A DNA stretch of 64,000 nt from Pseudomonas sp. P7548 (GTDB lineage: Bacteria > Pseudomonadota > Gammaproteobacteria > Pseudomonadales > Pseudomonadaceae), in contig NZ_JACARO010000015.1 in assembly GCF_013386585.1 (NCBI RefSeq), positions 124,001 to 188,000 of the forward strand, written 5' to 3'. A program made the translations under genes and the position numbers. Each line of letters begins with the position of its first letter. Position 1 is the first letter of the stretch. The notes under the pieces were generated by a model. The model was not told the origin of the DNA and did no database searches. It was given only the letters and a program-made list of their open reading frames with translations. Positions 35,704 through 45,291 of the stretch are shown here, in pieces.

Positions 35704-37193
35704 TAATGCTCCGGAACCCCGAGCGGCTGCTCGGCGGGTTTATCAGTGGGGGGCGGTAGTGGCTTTTGCGCAATCGTCGGGCCGGCGGTCACGATGACCA
35801 TCTTGTCGGCGCTCAAGTGTTTATTCATTGCAGCCTTGACCTGCTCTACGGTCAGGGCCTGGGATTGTTTCATGAAATCCTCAAGATAGCTCAGCGGCAG
35901 GTTATAGAAACCCATGGCGCCCAACTGCCCGACGATGTCGGCATTGCTGGCGGTGGACAGCGGGAAGCTACCTGCCAGCTCGCGTTTGGCGTCGTCCAGT
36001 TCCTTCTGGGTCGGGCCGTTCTTGAGGTAGTCGGCCAGCACGTCCTCCACCAGGCGCAGGGTGCCGCCGCTCATTTCGGCGCGGGTCTGCAGCTGGATCA
36101 TGAACGGGCCGCGTACCTGCATCGGCGAGAAGCCGGAGTACACGCCGTAGGTCAGGCCGCGTTTTTCGCGCACTTCGCTCATCAAGCGGGTGCCGAAGCC
36201 GCCGCCACCGAGGATCTGGTTGCCCAAGGAAAGGGCCGCGTAGTCCGGATCGGCGCGGTCGATGCCCAGTTGGGCGAACAGCAGGTGAGTCTGCTTGGAC
36301 GGGAACTCGATATGGCTCAGGCCGGCCTTGGGCTCGGCAGGCTGGGCAATCTTCGCCAGGGCCGGGCCTTTGGGCAGCGAGGCGGAGACCTTGGCGGTCA
36401 TGGCTTCGGCTTCGGCACGGGTGAGGTCGCCGACCACGGCGATCACGGCGTTGCCGGCGGCATAGGCCTTGGCGTGGAACGCCTGCAACTGCGCCAGGGT
36501 AATCGCGGGAACGCTCTGGGGCGTGCCTTCGCTCGGGTGAGCATAAGGGTGGTCGCCATACAGGCGCTTGAACAGCTCCAGGCTCGCCAGCTTGCCAGGG
36601 TTCTGTTTCTGGTACTCGAAACCCGCCAGGATCTGGTTCTTGATCCGCGCCAGGGAGTCGGCCGGGAACGTCGGTTTGCCGATCACCTGGCCAAACAGCG
36701 CCAGCGCGGCCTCGCGCTTGTCGCTGTCGCTCAGGCTGCGCAGGGACACCAGCGCCATGTCGCGGTAGGCGCCATTGCCAAAATCGGCACCCAGGCCCTC
36801 AAAGCCACTGGCGATCTGGCTCACATCCTTGCCCGGCACACCTTCGTTGAGCATGGCGTTGGTCATCAGCGCCAGGCCCGGGACGTTGCCGTCCTGGCTG
36901 CTGCCGGCCGCGAACAGGATGCGCATGTCGAACATCGGCAGTTCGTGGGCCTCGACGAACAGCACCTTGGCGCCCTCGGCGGTGGTCCAGGTCTGCACGT
37001 CGAGCTTGCGGTTGGTCGGCGCCTTGCCGTCCAGCTCTGCCAGGGATTGCAGTTTGTTGGCCGATTGGGCTTTTTCCAGCGCCGGGCTGGCGACGGATTC
37101 GCTCGGGCGCAGGAAATACACGGCGCTCGCCGCGATCAGGGTGACCACGATCAGGCCGGGGAAGATCAAGCGGCTGCTTTTGCGATCACTCAT
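35703..37193 (-). CDS. M16-family peptidase homologue lacking the zinc motif
   Basis: A 496-residue protein with an N-terminal membrane anchor (LIFPGLIVVTLIAASAVYFL, about 9-28) and two M16 domains. The HxxEH zinc site is missing: the equivalent place reads ALMTNAMLNEG. The C-terminal half keeps the REKRGLTYGVYSGF substrate-binding Arg/Tyr signature of M16. It overlaps the active M16 gene before it by 8 bases. By analogy with mitochondrial processing peptidase and bacterial M16B pairs, this is the alpha-like partner of a heterodimer. I started it at MSDRKSS; an upstream ATG would lie deep in the previous gene. Confidence 0.87.
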   Translation of the reverse strand: MSDRKSSRLIFPGLIVVTLIAASAVYFLRPSESVASPALEKAQSANKLQSLAELDGKAPTNRKLDVQTWTTAEGAKVLFVEAHELPMFDMRILFAAGSSQDGNVPGLALMTNAMLNEGVPGKDVSQIASGFEGLGADFGNGAYRDMALVSLRSLSDSDKREAALALFGQVIGKPTFPADSLARIKNQILAGFEYQKQNPGKLASLELFKRLYGDHPYAHPSEGTPQSVPAITLAQLQAFHAKAYAAGNAVIAVVGDLTRAEAEAMTAKVSASLPKGPALAKIAQPAEPKAGLSHIEFPSKQTHLLFAQLGIDRADPDYAALSLGNQILGGGGFGTRLMSEVREKRGLTYGVYSGFSPMQVRGPFMIQLQTRAEMSGGTLRLVEDVLADYLKNGPTQKELDDAKRELAGSFPLSTASNADIVGQLGAMGFYNLPLSYLEDFMKQSQALTVEQVKAAMNKHLSADKMVIVTAGPTIAQKPLPPPTDKPAEQPLGVPEH

Positions 37194-38541
37194 GAGCGGT
37201 CTCCTCAGGCAGGACATGGGCGACGCTGAGGCGTTCGCGGGTGAAATAGGTGCGCGCAGCTTTCTGGATGTCTTCCGGGGTCACGCTTTGCAGGTCAGCC
37301 AGTTCGGTGTCCATGAGTTTCCAGGATAGGCCGACGGTTTCCAGGGAGCCGATGGCCGTGGCCTGGCTGGTGATGGAATCGCGCTGGTAAACCACGCCGG
37401 CAATGACCTGGGCGCGGATGCGCTCCAGTTCTTCGGTGGTCGGCGGTTTGGCTTTCAATTCATCCAGCAGGCGCCACAGGCCGGCTTCGGCTTGGGCGAT
37501 GGTCTTTTTCTTCTGCTGGTTCGGCGTGGCGGTCAAGGTGAACAGGCTGTCGCCACGGGTGTAGGCGTCGTAGCTGGTGGACGCGGCCGAGACCAGCTCT
37601 TCACCACGCTCCAGTTGTTCCGAAATGCGTGCGCTGTAGCCGCCATCCAACAGGGCCGAGAGCAGGCGCAAGGCTTGCACCGAACGTTTGTCCTCGGCGG
37701 TGGCCAGTCCGGGCACATTAAAGCCGAGGATGACGCTCGGCAGTTGGGTCTGCACGTGCATGGTCAGCAGGCGCTCGCCGGGTTCAGCCAGCTCCAGCGG
37801 GACCTTGGCCGGTGGCACGTCGCGCTTGGGGATCGGGCCGAAGTAGCGCTGGGCCAGTTTCTTCACCTCATCCGGGGTGACATCGCCCACGACCACCAGG
37901 GTGGCATTGTTCGGCACGTACCAGGATTGGTACCAGTGGCGCAGTTCTTCGACCTTCATGCGTTCCAGGTCAGCCATCCAACCGATGGTCGGCGTGTGAT
38001 AGCCACTGGCCGGGTACGCCATGGCCTTGAAGCGCTCGTAAGCCTTGGACATGGGGTTGTCGTCGGTGCGCAGGCGGCGTTCTTCCTTGATCACCTCGAT
38101 CTCGCGGCTGAACTCGTCGGCCGGCAGGCGCAGGCTGGCCATGCGGTCGGCTTCCAGTTCGAAGGCGACACCCAGGCGGTCACGGGCCAGTACCTGGTAG
38201 TAGGCGGTGTAGTCGTCGCTGGTAAAGGCGTTTTCTTCGGCGCCCAGGTCGCGCAGGATCAGCGAGGCTTCGCCAGGGCCGATCTTGGCGCTGCCCTTGA
38301 ACATCATGTGCTCCAGGGCGTGGGACAAACCGGTCTGGCCCGGGGTTTCGTAGCTCGAACCGACCTTGTACCAGACCTGGGAAACCACCACCGGCGCGCG
38401 ATGGTCTTCGCGCACGACCACCTTGAGGCCGTTATCCAGGGTGAATTCGTGGGTGGGTTGTGGGTCGGCAGCCAAGGCTGAGAGAGGCAGACAAACTGTG
38501 CTGAACAGCAGGCCTGCGGCATGGCGGGCTAGAGCATTCAT
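37186..38541 (-). CDS. M16-family zinc peptidase (active subunit)
   Basis: A 451-residue periplasmic zinc peptidase. The signal peptide (LLFSTVCLPLSALAA) ends near residue 25. The inverted zinc motif is HALEH at 74-78, with the third ligand glutamate in VIKEERR at about 153-154. It is the catalytic member of the pair with the zinc-less homologue downstream. The physiological substrate is unknown. The gene is divergent from ftsY across 232 bases. Confidence 0.92.
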   Translation of the reverse strand: MNALARHAAGLLFSTVCLPLSALAADPQPTHEFTLDNGLKVVVREDHRAPVVVSQVWYKVGSSYETPGQTGLSHALEHMMFKGSAKIGPGEASLILRDLGAEENAFTSDDYTAYYQVLARDRLGVAFELEADRMASLRLPADEFSREIEVIKEERRLRTDDNPMSKAYERFKAMAYPASGYHTPTIGWMADLERMKVEELRHWYQSWYVPNNATLVVVGDVTPDEVKKLAQRYFGPIPKRDVPPAKVPLELAEPGERLLTMHVQTQLPSVILGFNVPGLATAEDKRSVQALRLLSALLDGGYSARISEQLERGEELVSAASTSYDAYTRGDSLFTLTATPNQQKKKTIAQAEAGLWRLLDELKAKPPTTEELERIRAQVIAGVVYQRDSITSQATAIGSLETVGLSWKLMDTELADLQSVTPEDIQKAARTYFTRERLSVAHVLPEETAHE

Positions 38542-38730
38542 TCGTTTTTAAACCTGTTGGGCTGCCCGCTTGGTCTTAGCGTCGGCGGGCGAGGAGGTGC
38601 TAGGATACTGATCCGACTTAGTGACGGCCACTGCGGCTGTCCCGTTAAGGCTCTATTTAGGCCTTACAAAATGTTGCGCATGAACGAGCTGGCTAAAAAA
38701 CAGTCTGTTACGCATCGAATTTTATTTACC

Positions 38731-38750
38731 GACGCGCCTGCTGGCGCGTC
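38731..38750 (+). other. Perfect GC hairpin just upstream of ftsY
   Basis: GACGCGCC-TGCT-GGCGCGTC forms a perfect 8-base-pair stem with a 4-base loop, 23 bases before the ftsY start. No T-run follows, so it is not a normal terminator. It may shape the ftsY 5' leader. Confidence 0.5.
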
Positions 38751-38773
38751 GCTACCTTGAGATAGCCGTCTCC

Positions 38774-40135
38774 ATGTTTGGTTCCAACGACGACAAGAAG
38801 ACCCCAGCTGCGGCTGGCGAGAAAAAAGGCCTGTTCGGATGGCTGCGCAAAAAGCCGCAGGAAACCGTCGACGAACAGCCGCAGGTTCAGCCTGAACCTA
38901 CCCCTGAGCCAATCGTAGAAGCCCAACCGGCCGTAGAAACCCCGGCGCCAGTGGTACTGCCGATGGCTGAACCGGTGTTGCAGCCCGTGGTTGAAGCTGC
39001 ACCGGAGCCAGAGCCAGAGCCAGAGCCCAAGCCCTGGCTGGAACTGCCGGTCGCTGAAGAACCGGTGGCCCTGGTAGTAGACGTGCAGGCCGAACACATC
39101 ACGCCGCCGATTCCCGCGGTGGTCGAGCCGGTTGCCGTCGTCGTCGAAGCGGCTGCGCCAGCCGTCGTCGAACCGGAACCTGTCGTTGCAGCGCCCGAAA
39201 CCAGCAAAACCGGCTTCTTTGCCCGCCTCAAGCAAGGCCTGAGCAAGACCAGCGCCAGCATCGGCGAAGGCATGGCCAGCCTGTTCCTGGGCAAGAAAGT
39301 CATTGATGACGAGCTGCTCGAAGACATCGAGACCCGCCTGCTCACCGCCGACGTGGGTGTCGAAGCCACCGCCGTGATCATCCAGAGCCTGACCCAGAAG
39401 GTCGCGCGTAAGCAGTTGACCGACGCCGACGCCCTCTACAAGTCCTTGCAGGCCGAGCTGGCCGCGATGCTCAAGCCCGTGGAAGCACCGCTGGTGATCA
39501 AGCCGAACAAGCCGTTCGTGATCCTCGTCGTGGGCGTGAACGGCGCGGGCAAGACCACCACGATCGGCAAGCTGGCCAAGAAGCTGCAGTCCGAGGGCAA
39601 GAAAGTCATGCTGGCGGCCGGTGACACCTTCCGTGCCGCCGCCGTAGAGCAACTGCAAGTCTGGGGTGAGCGCAACAAGATCCCGGTGATTGCCCAGCAC
39701 ACTGGCGCCGATTCCGCCTCCGTGATCTTCGACGCTGTGCAGGCCGCCAAGGCCCGTAACATCGATGTGCTGATCGCCGACACCGCCGGCCGCCTGCACA
39801 CCAAAGACAACCTGATGGAAGAACTGAAGAAGGTGCGCCGCGTGATCGGCAAGCTCGACGCAGACGCTCCCCACGAAGTATTGCTGGTACTTGACGCCGG
39901 CACCGGCCAGAACGCCATCAGCCAGGCCAAGCAATTCAACCAGACGGTGCAACTGACCGGCCTGGCATTGACTAAGCTCGACGGCACGGCCAAGGGCGGC
40001 GTGATTTTCGCCCTGGCCAAACAGTTCGGGTTGCCGATTCGTTATATCGGCGTCGGTGAAGGCATCGACGACCTGCGCACCTTTGAAGCCGAACCCTTTG
40101 TACAGGCACTCTTTGCCGAGCGGGAGCGTTCATGA
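38774..40135 (+). CDS. ftsY: Signal recognition particle receptor FtsY
   Basis: A 453-residue GTPase that docks ribosome-SRP complexes at the inner membrane. The N-terminal A domain (about residues 20-145) is acidic and rich in Pro, Glu and Val repeats (EPEPEPEPKPW), which is usual for gammaproteobacterial FtsY. The NG domain has GVNGAGKTTTIGKLAKK, DTFRAAAVEQL, DTAGRLHTKDNL and TKLDGTAKGG. It starts the conserved ftsYEX operon and overlaps ftsE by four bases (ATGA). Confidence 0.97.
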   Translation: MFGSNDDKKTPAAAGEKKGLFGWLRKKPQETVDEQPQVQPEPTPEPIVEAQPAVETPAPVVLPMAEPVLQPVVEAAPEPEPEPEPKPWLELPVAEEPVALVVDVQAEHITPPIPAVVEPVAVVVEAAAPAVVEPEPVVAAPETSKTGFFARLKQGLSKTSASIGEGMASLFLGKKVIDDELLEDIETRLLTADVGVEATAVIIQSLTQKVARKQLTDADALYKSLQAELAAMLKPVEAPLVIKPNKPFVILVVGVNGAGKTTTIGKLAKKLQSEGKKVMLAAGDTFRAAAVEQLQVWGERNKIPVIAQHTGADSASVIFDAVQAAKARNIDVLIADTAGRLHTKDNLMEELKKVRRVIGKLDADAPHEVLLVLDAGTGQNAISQAKQFNQTVQLTGLALTKLDGTAKGGVIFALAKQFGLPIRYIGVGEGIDDLRTFEAEPFVQALFAERERS

Positions 40136-40803
40136 TTCGATTCGAACAGGTCGGTAAACGCTATGCCAACGGGCATGTGGGCTTGCATGAGCTGAGCTTT
40201 CGAGTGCGTCGCGGCGAGTTTCTGTTTGTAACCGGCCACTCCGGTGCCGGCAAAAGTACATTGCTGCGCCTGCTGCTGGCCATGGAGCGCCCGACCACCG
40301 GCAAGCTGCTGCTAGCTGGTCAGGACCTGGCCACCATCAGCAATGCGCAGATTCCGTTCCTGCGCCGCCAGATCGGCGTGGTGTTCCAGAACCACCAATT
40401 GCTGTTCGATCGCACCGTGTTCAATAACGTGGCGCTGCCGCTGCAGATTCTCGGGCTGTCCAAGGCCGAGATCGTCAAGCGCGTGGATTCGGCCCTGGAG
40501 CGTGTGGCACTGTCGGACAAGACCGATCTCTACCCGGGCGACCTGTCCACCGGCCAGCAACAACGCGTCGGCATCGCCCGTGCTATCGTCCATCGCCCAG
40601 CCCTGCTGCTGGCGGACGAACCCACCGGTAACCTCGACCCGCGCCTGGCGGCCGAGATCATGGGCGTGTTCGAAGACATCAACCGCCTGGGCACCAGCGT
40701 GCTGATCGCCAGCCACGACCTGGCGCTGATCGCCCGCATGCGCCATCGCATGCTGACCCTGCAACGCGGCCGCTTGATCGGTGACGGGGAGGCTGGCGTA
40801 TGA
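40132..40803 (+). CDS. ftsE: Cell-division ABC ATPase FtsE
   Basis: A 223-residue ATPase. Walker A is GHSGAGKST, signature LSTGQQQR, and Walker [13 protein letters not shown]. With FtsX it forms a mechanotransmitting complex that activates septal peptidoglycan hydrolases and does not transport a solute. Overlaps at both ends with ftsY and ftsX (ATGA) show tight translational coupling. Confidence 0.96.
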   Translation: MIRFEQVGKRYANGHVGLHELSFRVRRGEFLFVTGHSGAGKSTLLRLLLAMERPTTGKLLLAGQDLATISNAQIPFLRRQIGVVFQNHQLLFDRTVFNNVALPLQILGLSKAEIVKRVDSALERVALSDKTDLYPGDLSTGQQQRVGIARAIVHRPALLLADEPTGNLDPRLAAEIMGVFEDINRLGTSVLIASHDLALIARMRHRMLTLQRGRLIGDGEAGV

Positions 40804-41825
40804 GTGCGACCCGTAGCCCCAAGGTTTCCGAGCGCGTGGCGCCCAAAGCCGCCGACCCGCAACCGCAGAAAAAGAAAAAACACGACGATGACGACGGCCC
40901 GGACTTCGGCACGCTGCTGCGCGCTTGGATCGAAAGCCATCGCGCCAGCCTGCTGGACAGCCTGCGTCGTCTGGGCAAGCAACCGATCGGCAGCTTCTTT
41001 ACCTGCCTGGTAATGGCTGTGGCCTTGAGCCTGCCAATGGGTTTGTCGTTGCTGCTTAATAATGTGGAGCGCCTGGGCGGTTCCTGGCAGCGCGCCGCGC
41101 AGATTTCCCTGTACCTGAATATCGATGCCAGCGCCAAAGAGGGCGAGGCCCTGCGCGACGACATCAAAAACCTGCCCGGTGTGGCAGACGCCGAGTACAT
41201 CAGCCGCGACCAGGCCCTGGAAGAGTTCCAGCAACAGTCCGGCCTGGGCGAAGCGCTGAAAGAGCTGCCGCAGAACCCGCTGCCGGGCGTGGTGCTGGTC
41301 ACGCCAAATGAAGTGGACAAGCCCGCGCTGGAAGCCCTGCGACAAAAACTCGCAGAGATGCCCAAGGTACAGCAGGCGCAGCTTGATCTAGTCTGGGTGG
41401 AGCGCCTGGCGGCGATTCTCAAGCTGGGCGACCGCTTTGTGTTCGGCCTGACGGTGTTGTTGGTGTCTGCATTACTTTTGGTGATAGGTAATACCATTCG
41501 TCTTCATATTGAAAACCGTCGCACCGAGATAGAAGTGATTAAACTGGTCGGCGGCACAGACAGCTATGTGCGTCGTCCTTTTCTGTACATGGGCGCGCTT
41601 TATGGCTTTGGTGCCGGGATTTTGTCCTGGGGAGTGCTGGCGTTTGGTCTTGACTGGCTGAACGACGCGGTGATCGGGCTGGCTGGCTTGTACGGCAGTG
41701 ATTTCGCCCTGGCGGGCGTGCCGGTAGCCGATGGTCTGAGTCTCTTGCTTGGCGCGGTCTTGTTGGGGTATATCGGTGCTTGGATTGCGGTCGCCCGTCA
41801 CTTACGTGAGTTGGCACCGAAGTAG
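40800..41825 (+). CDS. ftsX: Cell-division membrane protein FtsX
   Basis: A 341-residue inner-membrane protein with four membrane segments. There is a long charged cytoplasmic N-terminus (PQKKKKHDDDDG). A large periplasmic loop lies between helices 1 and 2 and would contact EnvC-like activators. The C-terminal FtsX/MacB permease fold includes LLVIGNTIRLHIENRRTEIE. It couples FtsE ATPase activity to wall cleavage at the septum. rpoH follows 129 bases later with its own leader. Confidence 0.96.
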   Translation: MSATRSPKVSERVAPKAADPQPQKKKKHDDDDGPDFGTLLRAWIESHRASLLDSLRRLGKQPIGSFFTCLVMAVALSLPMGLSLLLNNVERLGGSWQRAAQISLYLNIDASAKEGEALRDDIKNLPGVADAEYISRDQALEEFQQQSGLGEALKELPQNPLPGVVLVTPNEVDKPALEALRQKLAEMPKVQQAQLDLVWVERLAAILKLGDRFVFGLTVLLVSALLLVIGNTIRLHIENRRTEIEVIKLVGGTDSYVRRPFLYMGALYGFGAGILSWGVLAFGLDWLNDAVIGLAGLYGSDFALAGVPVADGLSLLLGAVLLGYIGAWIAVARHLRELAPK

Positions 41826-41940
41826 TTAATGTCAGATTAATGTGGTTTCGTTTGTATTGACCGTATTGGTGGTTTAGGGAACTTGTCCTACGGTTCCCGG
41901 TCAATTTTCGCAGTGCTTCACTGCACGAGTTATGTGAGTC

Positions 41941-41975
41941 GGAGGTTTTTTCGTATGACCACTTCTTTGCAACCT
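41941..41975 (+). promoter_or_regulatory. Possible rpoH translational thermosensor
   Basis: The ribosome-binding site GGAGGTT at 41941-41947 can pair with AACCT at 41971-41975 inside the fifth to seventh codons, closing the start codon in a loop. A second small hairpin CAGTG-CTT-CACTG lies just upstream. Temperature control of rpoH translation is known in Enterobacteria and has been reported in Pseudomonas; here it is inferred from these pairings only. Confidence 0.35.
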
Positions 41976-42809
41976 GCTTATGCCTTGGTCCCGGGTGCGA
42001 ACCTGGAAGCCTATGTGCACACGGTCAACAGCATTCCATTGCTGACGCCCGAGCAGGAGCGTGAACTGGCCGAGAGTCTCTACTATGAGCAGGATTTGGG
42101 GGCGGCTCGGCAGATGGTGCTCGCCCACCTGCGTTTTGTCGTACATATCGCCCGTAGCTACAGCGGCTACGGCCTGGCCCAGGCTGACCTGATCCAGGAA
42201 GGCAACGTCGGCCTGATGAAGGCTGTGAAACGCTTCAACCCTGAAATGGGTGTGCGCCTGGTGTCGTTCGCCGTGCACTGGATCAAGGCGGAAATCCACG
42301 AGTTCATCCTGCGCAACTGGCGCATTGTGAAAGTCGCGACCACCAAGGCCCAGCGCAAGCTGTTCTTCAACCTGCGCAGCCAGAAGAAGCGCCTGGCGTG
42401 GCTGAACAACGAGGAAGTCCACCGCGTGGCCGAAAGCCTCGGTGTGGAACCGCGTGAAGTGCGCGAGATGGAAAGTCGCCTGACCGGACATGACATGGCC
42501 TTCGACCCTGCTGCTGAAGCAGACGACGACAGCGCCTTCCAATCGCCGGCCAACTATCTGGAAGACCACCGGTACGACCCGGCGCGTCAGCTGGAGGATG
42601 CGGACTGGAGCGACAACTCCAACCACAACCTGCACGAAGCGCTGGAAGTGCTGGACGACCGCAGCCGTGACATCCTCTACCAGCGTTGGCTGGCAGAAGA
42701 CAAAGCCACGCTGCACGACCTGGCGCAGAAGTACAACGTGTCGGCCGAGCGGATTCGTCAGCTTGAGAAGAGCGCGATGAACAAGCTTAAATTGTCGATC
42801 GCCGCCTAA
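41955..42809 (+). CDS. rpoH: Heat-shock sigma factor RpoH (sigma-32)
   Basis: A 284-residue sigma factor directing heat-shock gene transcription. Region 2 is [19 protein letters not shown] and [19 protein letters not shown]. The RpoH box [14 protein letters not shown], diagnostic for sigma-32, is at about 132-145. Region 4 ends [20 protein letters not shown] chose the ATG at 41955 with the GGAGG site at 41941-41945; an in-frame start 24 codons upstream would add non-conserved sequence. A strong terminator follows. Confidence 0.97.
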   Translation: MTTSLQPAYALVPGANLEAYVHTVNSIPLLTPEQERELAESLYYEQDLGAARQMVLAHLRFVVHIARSYSGYGLAQADLIQEGNVGLMKAVKRFNPEMGVRLVSFAVHWIKAEIHEFILRNWRIVKVATTKAQRKLFFNLRSQKKRLAWLNNEEVHRVAESLGVEPREVREMESRLTGHDMAFDPAAEADDDSAFQSPANYLEDHRYDPARQLEDADWSDNSNHNLHEALEVLDDRSRDILYQRWLAEDKATLHDLAQKYNVSAERIRQLEKSAMNKLKLSIAA

Positions 42810-42819
42810 CACGCAGCGA

Positions 42820-42858
42820 TAAAAAAAATGCCCTGATCGAAAGATCAGGGCATTTTTG
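42820..42858 (+). terminator. Rho-independent terminator of rpoH
   Basis: AAAATGCCCTGATC and GATCAGGGCATTTTT form an 11-base-pair stem with a GAAA loop and a following T-run. The A-run on the 5' side makes it potentially bidirectional. Confidence 0.92.
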
Positions 42859-42884
42859 TTTGTCTTCAGAATCAACGCGGTCTC

Positions 42885-42974
42885 TGTGGGAGCTGGCTTG
42901 CCTGCGATGGGGCCCTGTCAGCCAACTTATGGGCAAGGTGATACACCGCTATCGCAGGCAAGCCAGCTCCCACA
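42885..42974. repeat. REP/REPIN inverted repeat, type A
   Basis: Ends TGTGGGAGCTGGCTTGCCTG and inverse, in the convergent spacer between rpoH and mtgA, right after the rpoH terminator. Confidence 0.9.
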
Positions 42975-42988
42975 GGGGGGGCAGTGTG

Positions 42989-43711
42989 TCAGTCAGACCA
43001 AGGCGCTTTTCGGGAATTGTTCAGCTCGACCAAATAGCCATCCCCACCCAACTGGCTCATCTGCTGCCGAATCCACGCCGCCCGCCTTGCCACATACGCC
43101 GTCGGATGGCTGGCACTCCACACCCTCGGATTAGGCAACACCGCCGCCAGATAACTGGCCTGCTGCCGCGAAAGCGCCTTGGCACTCACCCCAAAGTGAT
43201 GCCGGGCCGCGGCCTCCGCGCCAAACACCCCTTCATCCCATTCCACGCTGTTGAGGTACACCTCAAGTATGCGCTGCTTGGGCCACAGCACTTCGATCAG
43301 CCCGGTAAACCACGCCTCCAGGCCCTTGCGCAGATAACTGCGACCGGCCCACAGGAACAGGTTCTTCGACACTTGCTGGCTCAAGGTACTGGCGCCACGG
43401 ATCGAGCCACCGCGCTCGTTGTGCAGGATCGCCGCCTGGATCGCGCCAAAGTCGAAACCCCAGTGCTGCGGGAAGCGCTGGTCTTCACCAGCCATCACCG
43501 CCACTTTGAGGTCGTCGGAGATCTCGTCCCACGGCACCCAGGTGCGCTGCAGGTCAATCGGCTCGCCGTCGACCCAGGACTCCACCTTGCGCTCCACCAT
43601 CAGCGCAGTGCCGGGCGGCGGGACGACACGGAACAGCAGCACCAGCAGTACACTGCCGATGGCAAACCATTTCACGACTTTGAGAAAACGTTTGAAGAGG
43701 AGACGCAGCAT
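42989..43711 (-). CDS. mtgA: Monofunctional biosynthetic peptidoglycan glycosyltransferase
   Basis: A 240-residue inner-membrane GT51 enzyme that polymerises lipid II into glycan strands. One N-terminal membrane helix (about 16-30, [14 protein letters not shown]) anchors a periplasmic catalytic domain. GT51 motifs are visible: [14 protein letters not shown] with the catalytic Glu, [27 protein letters not shown] and [20 protein letters not shown]. There is no transpeptidase domain. Confidence 0.95.
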   Translation of the reverse strand: MLRLLFKRFLKVVKWFAIGSVLLVLLFRVVPPPGTALMVERKVESWVDGEPIDLQRTWVPWDEISDDLKVAVMAGEDQRFPQHWGFDFGAIQAAILHNERGGSIRGASTLSQQVSKNLFLWAGRSYLRKGLEAWFTGLIEVLWPKQRILEVYLNSVEWDEGVFGAEAAARHHFGVSAKALSRQQASYLAAVLPNPRVWSASHPTAYVARRAAWIRQQMSQLGGDGYLVELNNSRKAPWSD

Positions 43712-43785
43712 AGAGATGGCTTGGCCGAACCCGTTGAGCGGGCCATTATACAGACCCGGCCCTTTGCGTCTGACTGGAGTTCCTC

Positions 43786-44163
43786 ATGTTGCGTGGCTTT
43801 CTGATGTTGGCTGCCTTTTTCGGCTTCACCGGTGTCGCCCTTGGCGCCTTCGCCGCCCACGGCCTGAAAAACCGCCTGAGCGCCGAGTACCTGGCGATCT
43901 TCCATACCGGCGTGACCTATCAACTGATACACACCTTGGCATTGTTCGGTGTGGCGTTGCTGGCGGCGCATATTCCTGGCCGATTGGTCAGCTGGGCGGG
44001 TATCTCGTTTACCGTCGGCATCCTGCTGTTCTCCGGTAGCCTGTATGTGCTGACGCTGACAGGTTTCAGCAAGCTGGGGATCATCACGCCGTTTGGTGGC
44101 TTGGCGTTCCTGCTGGGCTGGTTCTTCCTCGGCTTGGCGGCGTGGCGCCTGCAAGCGGCCTGA
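43786..44163 (+). CDS. DUF423 inner-membrane protein (YgdD-like)
   Basis: A 125-residue membrane protein with four hydrophobic segments. The DUF423 signature is FGFTGVALGAFAAHGLKNRL near the N-terminus, followed by FHTGVTYQLIHTLALF. Function is unknown throughout the family. It is divergent from mtgA and precedes thiS by 71 bases. Its position matches P. aeruginosa. Confidence 0.88.
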   Translation: MLRGFLMLAAFFGFTGVALGAFAAHGLKNRLSAEYLAIFHTGVTYQLIHTLALFGVALLAAHIPGRLVSWAGISFTVGILLFSGSLYVLTLTGFSKLGIITPFGGLAFLLGWFFLGLAAWRLQAA

Positions 44164-44234
44164 CCAAGGGACTTGGGCCAGCAACCCCAATCGGGCTAGA
44201 ATGCGGGCCCCTAAAAACGATGGCGGCCCGTGGC

Positions 44235-44435
44235 ATGCGCATTCAGTTGAACGGCGAATCTTTTGAACTGCCCGACGGTGAAACCGTTGCGGCCCTGCTG
44301 ACCCGTCTGGACCTGACCGGGCGTCGCGTCGCAGTGGAACTCAACCTGGATATCGTCCCGCGTAGCCAGCACGCCGAGACCGCGCTCACCGACGGTGATC
44401 AGGTCGAAGTGGTCCACGCCATCGGCGGCGGTTAG
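44235..44435 (+). CDS. thiS: Thiamine-biosynthesis sulfur carrier ThiS
   Basis: A 66-residue ubiquitin-like protein. Its C-terminus HAIGGG carries the Gly-Gly end that is adenylated and then thiocarboxylated to deliver sulphur for the thiazole ring. The start MRIQLNGESFELPDGETV was chosen from family alignment; an ATG five codons upstream is also in frame. thiG follows 52 bases downstream. thiF and thiH are not nearby. Confidence 0.93.
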   Translation: MRIQLNGESFELPDGETVAALLTRLDLTGRRVAVELNLDIVPRSQHAETALTDGDQVEVVHAIGGG

Positions 44436-44487
44436 TCGCGCAGCTTTCTGAATTCTGCAGAACCTCACCCCATTTCGAGGATTTCCC

Positions 44488-45282
44488 ATGAGCATCGTTC
44501 GTAGCGACAAGCCCTTCGTCCTGGCCGGTCGTACCTACCAGTCCCGTTTGCTGGTCGGCACTGGCAAGTACCGCGACATGGAAGAAACCCGCCTGGCCAT
44601 CGAGGCCTCCGGCGCCGAGATCGTCACCTTCGCCGTGCGCCGCACCAACCTGGGCCAGATCGAAGGCGAGCCGAACCTGCTCGAAGTGCTGTCGCCAGAT
44701 CGCTACACCTTCCTGCCGAACACTGCCGGCTGCTATGACGCCATCGAAGCCGTGCGTACCTGCCGCCTGGCCCGTGAGCTGCTCGACGGCCACAACCTGG
44801 TGAAGCTGGAAGTGCTGGCCGACCAGAAAACCCTGTTCCCCAACGTGATCGAAACCCTCAAGGCCGCCGAAACCCTGGTCAAGGAAGGCTTCGACGTGAT
44901 GGTCTACACCAGCGATGACCCGATCATCGCCCGCCAATTGGCGGAAATCGGCTGTATCGCGGTGATGCCGCTGGCCGGCCTGATCGGTTCCGGCCTGGGT
45001 ATCTGCAACCCGTACAACCTGCAGATCATCCTCGAAGAAGCCAAGATCCCGGTGCTGGTAGACGCGGGCGTAGGCACGGCCTCCGACGCGACCATCGCCA
45101 TGGAGCTGGGCTGCGACGCGGTGCTGATGAACTCGGCCATCGCCCATGCCCAGCAACCGGTCATGATGGCCCAAGCCATGCAACACGCAATCGTCGCAGG
45201 CCGCCTGGCGTACCTCGCCGGTCGCATGCCGAAAAAACTCTACGCCAGCGCCTCTTCGCCGCTGGATGGTCTGATCAAGTAA
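44488..45282 (+). CDS. thiG: Thiazole synthase
   Basis: A 264-residue TIM-barrel enzyme that condenses deoxyxylulose phosphate, dehydroglycine or an iminoacid, and ThiS-thiocarboxylate into thiazole phosphate. Conserved stretches are [53 protein letters not shown] and [20 protein letters not shown]. It works with ThiS. trmB starts 9 bases later. Confidence 0.97.
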   Translation: MSIVRSDKPFVLAGRTYQSRLLVGTGKYRDMEETRLAIEASGAEIVTFAVRRTNLGQIEGEPNLLEVLSPDRYTFLPNTAGCYDAIEAVRTCRLARELLDGHNLVKLEVLADQKTLFPNVIETLKAAETLVKEGFDVMVYTSDDPIIARQLAEIGCIAVMPLAGLIGSGLGICNPYNLQIILEEAKIPVLVDAGVGTASDATIAMELGCDAVLMNSAIAHAQQPVMMAQAMQHAIVAGRLAYLAGRMPKKLYASASSPLDGLIK

Positions 45283-45291
45283 GAGCCATTG

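Noticed and set aside
38557..38760. Small open frame of 67 codons between the M16 peptidase and ftsY
   Set aside because: No ribosome-binding site, no recognisable sequence, and it runs over the hairpin and probable promoters of ftsY.
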